In this document: one piece after another, positions 60,394 through 64,000 of the stretch | Numbering within the stretch: position 1 is the first letter of the stretch | How the letters are laid out: the number at the start of each line of letters is the position of its first letter | Assembly: GCA_028285035.1 (NCBI GenBank) | Contig: JANQQF010000106.1 | Coordinates: 87,038-151,037, forward strand | Direction of reading: 5' to 3' | Source of the DNA: Phycisphaerae bacterium | Lineage (GTDB): Bacteria > Chloroflexota > Anaerolineae > 4572-78 > J111 | Length of the DNA: 64,000 nt | Position numbers and translations under genes: made by a program | Notes under the pieces: model-generated | Database searches by the model: none | What the model was told of the DNA's origin: nothing | What the model saw: only the letters and a program-made list of their open reading frames with translations

Positions 60394-61248
60394 TCATATA
60401 CGTTGAATAGGCAGTGTAATGATAAAGGTTGTGCCTTCACCTAGCTCGCTGGTCACCTTGATTATGCCCTTATGCTTTTCGACAACCAACTTTGCAATGT
60501 ACAAACCCAGACCTTGACTTCCTGCCTTGGGCTGGCGGCCTCTAGCCTCCTCTACCGTGTAACCCTTGTCGAAAATATGCTTCAGGTCATCTTCAGGTAT
60601 ACCCTGGCCGGTATCGGAAACTTGGGCATAGATCACATTCTTGCCCTCATCCGCTTTAAGGACTATATCTATCTCATCCCCATTCTGACAGTACTTGATG
60701 GCATTGTCGATCAGGTTGATAAACACTTGCCGTATACTTTCTGCGTTAGCTGTAATACGAGGAAAACTTTCCGGATTGGCTGACCAAGCCAATTCTATCC
60801 CTTTTACTTCTGAGGAATCCTGAAACTCGCTAACGACATCACTGATAATCACATCTAACTTTACATCAGAGAAAGAGAGATTAAGATTTTGCACTTCCAA
60901 ACGGGAAACAAATGCCATGTTTTCGATGAGTCGGGTCAATCGCCACTCGTATTTTTCGACTTCCTCTAACGATGTTGCAACTAATCGGGGCCATTCCGCT
61001 GCCTCCGCAACATCCGGCATCTTTGCCCTAATCTGATGCAAGTTGTCTTTAATGGGTCTTAAGCACTTCAGGGCCTGATGTCTGAATGCCCTAATCAGGT
61101 CATATATCTCCGTTTGTTGCTGCCTATCATCTACCTGACGAATTGCAACTAAGCGCCGTCGCCAATACCACTGGACAATTAGCGTTGTCAGGCAAACAAT
61201 GATAAGCAAAACAAAGATTGATTCCCAAATGCCAATAAGAATAGCCAT
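60394..61248 (-). CDS. membrane-anchored sensor histidine kinase with unusual H-box
   Basis: This 284-aa kinase has one N-terminal helix (SIFVLLIIVCLTTLIVQWYW), a dimerisation region where the phospho-His is in FRHQALKCLRPIKDN rather than the usual HExxxPL, and a HATPase domain (NLIDNAIKYC near 188, DTGQGIPEDDL near 222, GSQGLGLYIAKLVVEK near 247). It lacks an extracellular sensor domain. It lies 9 bp after the response regulator and is its likely partner. Confidence 0.88.
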   Translation of the reverse strand: MAILIGIWESIFVLLIIVCLTTLIVQWYWRRRLVAIRQVDDRQQQTEIYDLIRAFRHQALKCLRPIKDNLHQIRAKMPDVAEAAEWPRLVATSLEEVEKYEWRLTRLIENMAFVSRLEVQNLNLSFSDVKLDVIISDVVSEFQDSSEVKGIELAWSANPESFPRITANAESIRQVFINLIDNAIKYCQNGDEIDIVLKADEGKNVIYAQVSDTGQGIPEDDLKHIFDKGYTVEEARGRQPKAGSQGLGLYIAKLVVEKHKGIIKVTSELGEGTTFIITLPIQRI

Positions 61249-61257
61249 TACTGAACC

Positions 61258-61947
61258 TCATCTGCACTCTTTGAACATATAGCCAACGCTGCGTACGGTC
61301 AAGATAAACTGAGGATTGTTGGGATCAGGCTCCAATTTTTTTCGTAGCTCACGAATATAGCGATATACAGTATCGGCCGGATTATCGGCATTTGGGAAAA
61401 ACTTTTCCAGAATTTCTCGCTTAATCACCCAACCAGAATTCGACAGCAGTTTCTTCAGAATGTCCAACTCTTTAGGTTCAAAGGCTTCCCTGTGCCACAC
61501 ACCATCCCGTCTGACCCTAACCACGTCGTTTTTTAGATCAGTCTCAATGTGATCACAAGTCACAACAACTTCCCGCAATATAGAGGGTAGTCTAATCTTG
61601 ACCCGGGCCAACAGTGCCTTCGTTGGCCTGGATTTGCTAACAAAATCGATTGCTTTTAGGTCAAGACTTTTCCATTCAAGCTCATCATCATTAAGAGCAG
61701 TCAGCATGATAACAGGTATCGTTTTGTCCTTGGCAAGAATTTTCTTAAGGATATCTAATCCCTTCCTCTCATTGTGCCCAAAACCGATATCCAAAATGAC
61801 CAAATCTGGTTGAAATTCATCGAGGAGATACAGCCCTTCTACATCATCTTCTGCGAGGACCACCTCATATCCCTCTCCCTCTAATATTCGGGCAAAAGCA
61901 CTAATCTGTTCGGGCTCATCATCGATGATGAGGATTCTTGCTTTCAT
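61258..61947 (-). CDS. OmpR-type response regulator
   Basis: This 229-aa protein has a receiver (1-120; IIDDEPEQ, phospho-Asp in LVILDIGFGH, Lys in DFVSKSRPTKALL) and a C-terminal winged helix (about 135-228; FEPKELDILKKLL, TVYRYIRELRKKLEP and SVGYMFKE). AAGGAAAT precedes the ATG. It is followed by the histidine kinase and preceded, 11 bp before, by the end of the interrupted YkgJ frame, suggesting a former three-gene operon. Confidence 0.94.
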   Translation of the reverse strand: MKARILIIDDEPEQISAFARILEGEGYEVVLAEDDVEGLYLLDEFQPDLVILDIGFGHNERKGLDILKKILAKDKTIPVIMLTALNDDELEWKSLDLKAIDFVSKSRPTKALLARVKIRLPSILREVVVTCDHIETDLKNDVVRVRRDGVWHREAFEPKELDILKKLLSNSGWVIKREILEKFFPNADNPADTVYRYIRELRKKLEPDPNNPQFILTVRSVGYMFKECR

Positions 61948-61958
61948 AACGTATTTCC

Positions 61959-62474
61959 TTAATTATCCGACCATATCTCCGTCTTTAACTGCTCGAAGAC
62001 ATTGAAGACGATAGGGCAAACTTCATAATTGCCCAGTACCCCAAAGAGGCTGGACCGAAAATTTGGTCAATGTAAATGAGGGTAGGAGACACAATCATTG
62101 GGCCGATGCTCATAGTTAGCACATCGATTATTGTCCAAGAAAGGGCAGGGCTGCTGATTAAAGAGATGTTTGTCTGGCTCGTCTTCATCAAGAACCAAAT
62201 ATATTTCTGCAAATTCCGAGACTGATTGGTTTAGACCGGTGGCAAACTTGGTCACATCAGTCTTAGTCAAAGACGGTCTCACCACCTTACAACAATTAGC
62301 GCATTGGGTGCAATCAATTTGGGCCGAGCCCTCATCATTAATCCGATGCACGATGGCGTCTAAGTCTGCGGTGTCCATATCAAGCCGCTTGAGAAAATTA
62401 CGAAACGCCCAATTCTCATCCTCTCTCGCCACAGTAAATGTTTCAATCCGTTTTAAATCTAATTCGATGTTCAT
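61959..62474 (-). pseudogene. YkgJ-family cysteine-cluster gene with in-frame TGA
   Basis: From ATG 62474 the frame encodes CTQCANCCKVV and PCPFLDNNRCANYEHRPNDC, the Cys cluster of the YkgJ (CxxCxxCC) family. After CVSYPHLH a TGA at 62067-62069 stops it. In the same frame translation would continue PNFRSSLFGVLGNYEVC, then PIVFNVFEQLK, the family's C-terminal block with CPIVxxVxExLK, to TAA 61959. That end is 11 bp before the response regulator, a natural operon spacing. So the ancestral gene spanned both parts. The family binds metal or iron-sulfur clusters. Confidence 0.8.
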
Positions 62475-62671
62475 ACGCCTCCTCATCAGAATCTTGAGAC
62501 AAGATTGTTTTGCTTAAGGAAAATTGTACCTATCGCCCTAAAAGTGACAAGTATAAAAATAGCAGACCAATTCACCCTATCTCAAGTATCAAATATACTT
62601 CTGCAACACCATAAATCTCCCGCAAATCAGCCACATTTGCTCTAAAAAACACGCCTTTAGCTCCCCAAACT

Positions 62672-62715
62672 TTGCCAAATTGAACATTTGTTCGTATAAT
62701 ACCAAACATACGTTC
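62672..62715 (+). promoter_or_regulatory. promoter with tandem SOS-box-like sites
   Basis: TTGCCA (62672-62677), a 17-bp spacer and perfect TATAAT (62695-62700). GAACATTTGTTC fills 62682-62693, one base before the -10 box, identical to 39324-39335. A second site AAACATACGTTC (62704-62715; one mismatch to GAACnnnnGTTC) lies 22 bp further, two helical turns. Confidence 0.7.
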
Positions 62716-62728
62716 TAGGGTAAAGGCT

Positions 62729-63868
62729 ATGGATATTCGGCAAAAAATCGATCTATTGGGAGATGCAGCAGCCCTTGATTGTGAGGGGCCGCCGACGCTG
62801 ACGCGGGAGCAACGGAAGGTGCAACATCTTGACCGCAGTCGGGTGTATGTGACGCATCCACAAAAGGGTAAGATTCCGGTGCTACGGACGATGCAGACCA
62901 GTGCGTGTGAACGGAACTGTCACTACTGCCCTTTTCAGGCGGGTCGCAACTATCGGCGGGTGTCGCTGACCTCGGAAGAGTTGGCATTGTCATTTGATAA
63001 GATGCAGCAGAAGAAGCTGGTGGATGGCTTGTTCCTGAGCAGCGGAATTATCGGCGGTGGGGCCAAGGCGATGGACACTATGCTGGATACGGTCGATATT
63101 TTGCGGCGCAAGTATGAGTATGAGGGCTACATTCACCTCAAAATTATGCCGGGCACGGAAGCGGCCCAAATCGAGCAGGCGGCGCGGCTAGCAGATCGGC
63201 TTTCGATCAACCTTGAAGGGGCCAATGCCCAGCGATTACCGATTTTGGCCCCCAAAAAGGATTTTCAGCAAGAGCTTATTTCACCGATCTATTGGGTCCA
63301 CCAAAATCGACAAAAGTTGGGGCCGTGGGTGAAGCCGCCGAGTGTCGTGACCCAATTCGTGGTCGGACCAGCGGGCGAGAGTGACCACGAACTGCTCTCG
63401 ACTGCCAGCACTTTGTATCAAGAGGCCAATTTGGGCCGAGCTTATTACTCGGCCTTCAATCCAATCGTAGGCACCACATTTCACGATCAACCGAAAACCT
63501 CACCCTTGCGTGAGCATCGCCTCTATCAAGCCGATTGGCTGTTGCGCTTCTATGGCTTCAACCTCAAAGAGCTTCCTTTTGATCCCGACGGCAATCTCCC
63601 CACAATGACTGATCCCAAACTGGCTTGGGCCAAAGCCAACCTAAAAGATCGGCCGATTGAACTCAATCGAGCTACTCGGGCTGAATTACTTCGCATTCCC
63701 GGCATCGGTCCTAAAGGCGCGGATGCCATCATTACCGCCCGACGGCAGGCTCATTTGACGGATTTGCAGCAGCTCAAACAACTGGGCCTTCAGGCGACCA
63801 AGGCTGCGCCATATGTTTTGTTGCAAGGGAAACGGCCGACGTATCAGTTGGCACTGAGTTCGTTTTAA
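62729..63868 (+). CDS. DNA modification/repair-type radical SAM protein with helix-hairpin-helix
   Basis: This 379-aa protein has the radical SAM cluster motif CERNCHYC (CxxxCxxC) near residue 59, the barrel segment GLFLSSGIIGGGAKAMDTML and a C-terminal DNA-binding helix-hairpin-helix, ELLRIPGIGPKGADAIITAR near 313, typical of DNA-repair enzymes. I recognise it as TIGR03916-type (putative DNA modification/repair radical SAM). The usual DNA-metabolism partner (TIGR03915) is not within the window. SOS-box-like sites in its promoter fit a repair role. Confidence 0.85.
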   Translation: MDIRQKIDLLGDAAALDCEGPPTLTREQRKVQHLDRSRVYVTHPQKGKIPVLRTMQTSACERNCHYCPFQAGRNYRRVSLTSEELALSFDKMQQKKLVDGLFLSSGIIGGGAKAMDTMLDTVDILRRKYEYEGYIHLKIMPGTEAAQIEQAARLADRLSINLEGANAQRLPILAPKKDFQQELISPIYWVHQNRQKLGPWVKPPSVVTQFVVGPAGESDHELLSTASTLYQEANLGRAYYSAFNPIVGTTFHDQPKTSPLREHRLYQADWLLRFYGFNLKELPFDPDGNLPTMTDPKLAWAKANLKDRPIELNRATRAELLRIPGIGPKGADAIITARRQAHLTDLQQLKQLGLQATKAAPYVLLQGKRPTYQLALSSF

Positions 63869-63910
63869 CTCATACAAATATTAGAGTTGCTTCCTTAAAT
63901 CAACTAAACC

Positions 63911-63965
63911 ACCACCAGCTAGAAGCTGGTGGGTTGAGGGCTGAAGCCCTTCCGCCAAAGGCGGA
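63911..63965. repeat. three adjacent short hairpins
   Basis: CCACCAGCT/AGCTGGTGG (63912-63932), AGGGCT/AGCCCT (63937-63950) and TCCGCC/GGCGGA (63951-63965) follow each other. Such ordered hairpins are typical of IS200/IS605-type element ends or REP palindromes. The window ends before a transposase could appear. Confidence 0.6.
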
Positions 63966-64000
63966 CTGAAGGAAAACAGGTGCTGGAAGCACACGGCTTT

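Noticed and set aside
61959..62486. UGA recoding (selenocysteine or code 4/25) in the YkgJ gene
   Set aside because: Many other genes here end in TGA with normal C termini, and the family has no residue there that suggests selenocysteine.

Overview
The window looks like chromosomal DNA from a free-living member of the Chloroflexota (Anaerolineae or a related class). This is inferred from gene content only: a B12-dependent class II ribonucleotide reductase with NrdR, a TIGR03960-type B12-binding radical SAM protein, a DUF1998 helicase, an ABC-2/SpoIIM fusion permease, many lipoproteins and kinases with Thr/Pro-rich linkers, Ser/Thr kinases with extracellular sensor regions, and DUF433/DUF5615 and UPF0175/DUF3368 toxin-antitoxin pairs. 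No rRNA, CRISPR array, prophage or complete insertion sequence was seen. One tRNA gene (Val-GAC) is present.

Layout. 1-4 kb: VOC protein, DUF2461 protein, Gfo/Idh/MocA oxidoreductase, and a GNAT + YafY/WYL regulator operon. 4-6 kb: an A+T-rich HNH-like gene and a UPF0175 antitoxin whose DUF3368 toxin partner carries an in-frame stop. 6-12 kb: a large PAS/GAF/SpoIIE phosphatase, a penicillin-binding protein with a Tat-type lipoprotein signal, and a Roadblock protein. 12-16 kb: radical SAM gene downstream of a three-gene DUF5615/DUF433/duplicated-domain operon. 16-25.5 kb: VWA lipoprotein, a cobU operon, an eight-bladed PQQ-type propeller lipoprotein, a probable pseudokinase, and a receiver-GAF-histidine kinase hybrid. 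25.5-34.5 kb: lepA, M32 carboxypeptidase and miaA; an MrfA-like helicase and a metallo-beta-lactamase-fold protein; nrdR behind a long structured leader. 34.6-42.5 kb: nrdJ, small accessory genes, several palindromic repeats, glyA and tRNA-Val. 42.5-49.6 kb: ABC exporter, membrane proteins, prepilin peptidase and an acylphosphatase-like gene. 49.6-55.2 kb: a signalling cluster (sensor lipoprotein, 56-aa protein, FHA-winged-helix regulator, transmembrane Ser/Thr kinase). 55.2-64 kb: SRAP protein, sulfurtransferase, a secreted glucoamylase-like protein, a fascin-like lipoprotein, a two-component system preceded by an interrupted YkgJ gene, and a DNA-repair-type radical SAM/HhH gene.

How the parts connect. 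Signal transduction dominates: two kinase loci, a SpoIIE phosphatase, two histidine kinases and an FHA regulator. The most system-like unit is 49.6-55.2 kb. There, a kinase and a lipoprotein share an extracytoplasmic module (both carry GTLLKGS and DWETFLAFG) and flank an FHA-winged-helix transcription factor, which suggests envelope-stress phosphosignalling. A second thread is DNA maintenance: two promoters far apart carry the identical palindrome GAACATTTGTTC inside a 17-bp spacer, one of them before the repair-type radical SAM gene, which suggests SOS (LexA-type) control. A third thread is short self-complementary dispersed repeats in many intergenic gaps and once inside a gene. All functional assignments rest on motif recognition by eye; no database search was run.
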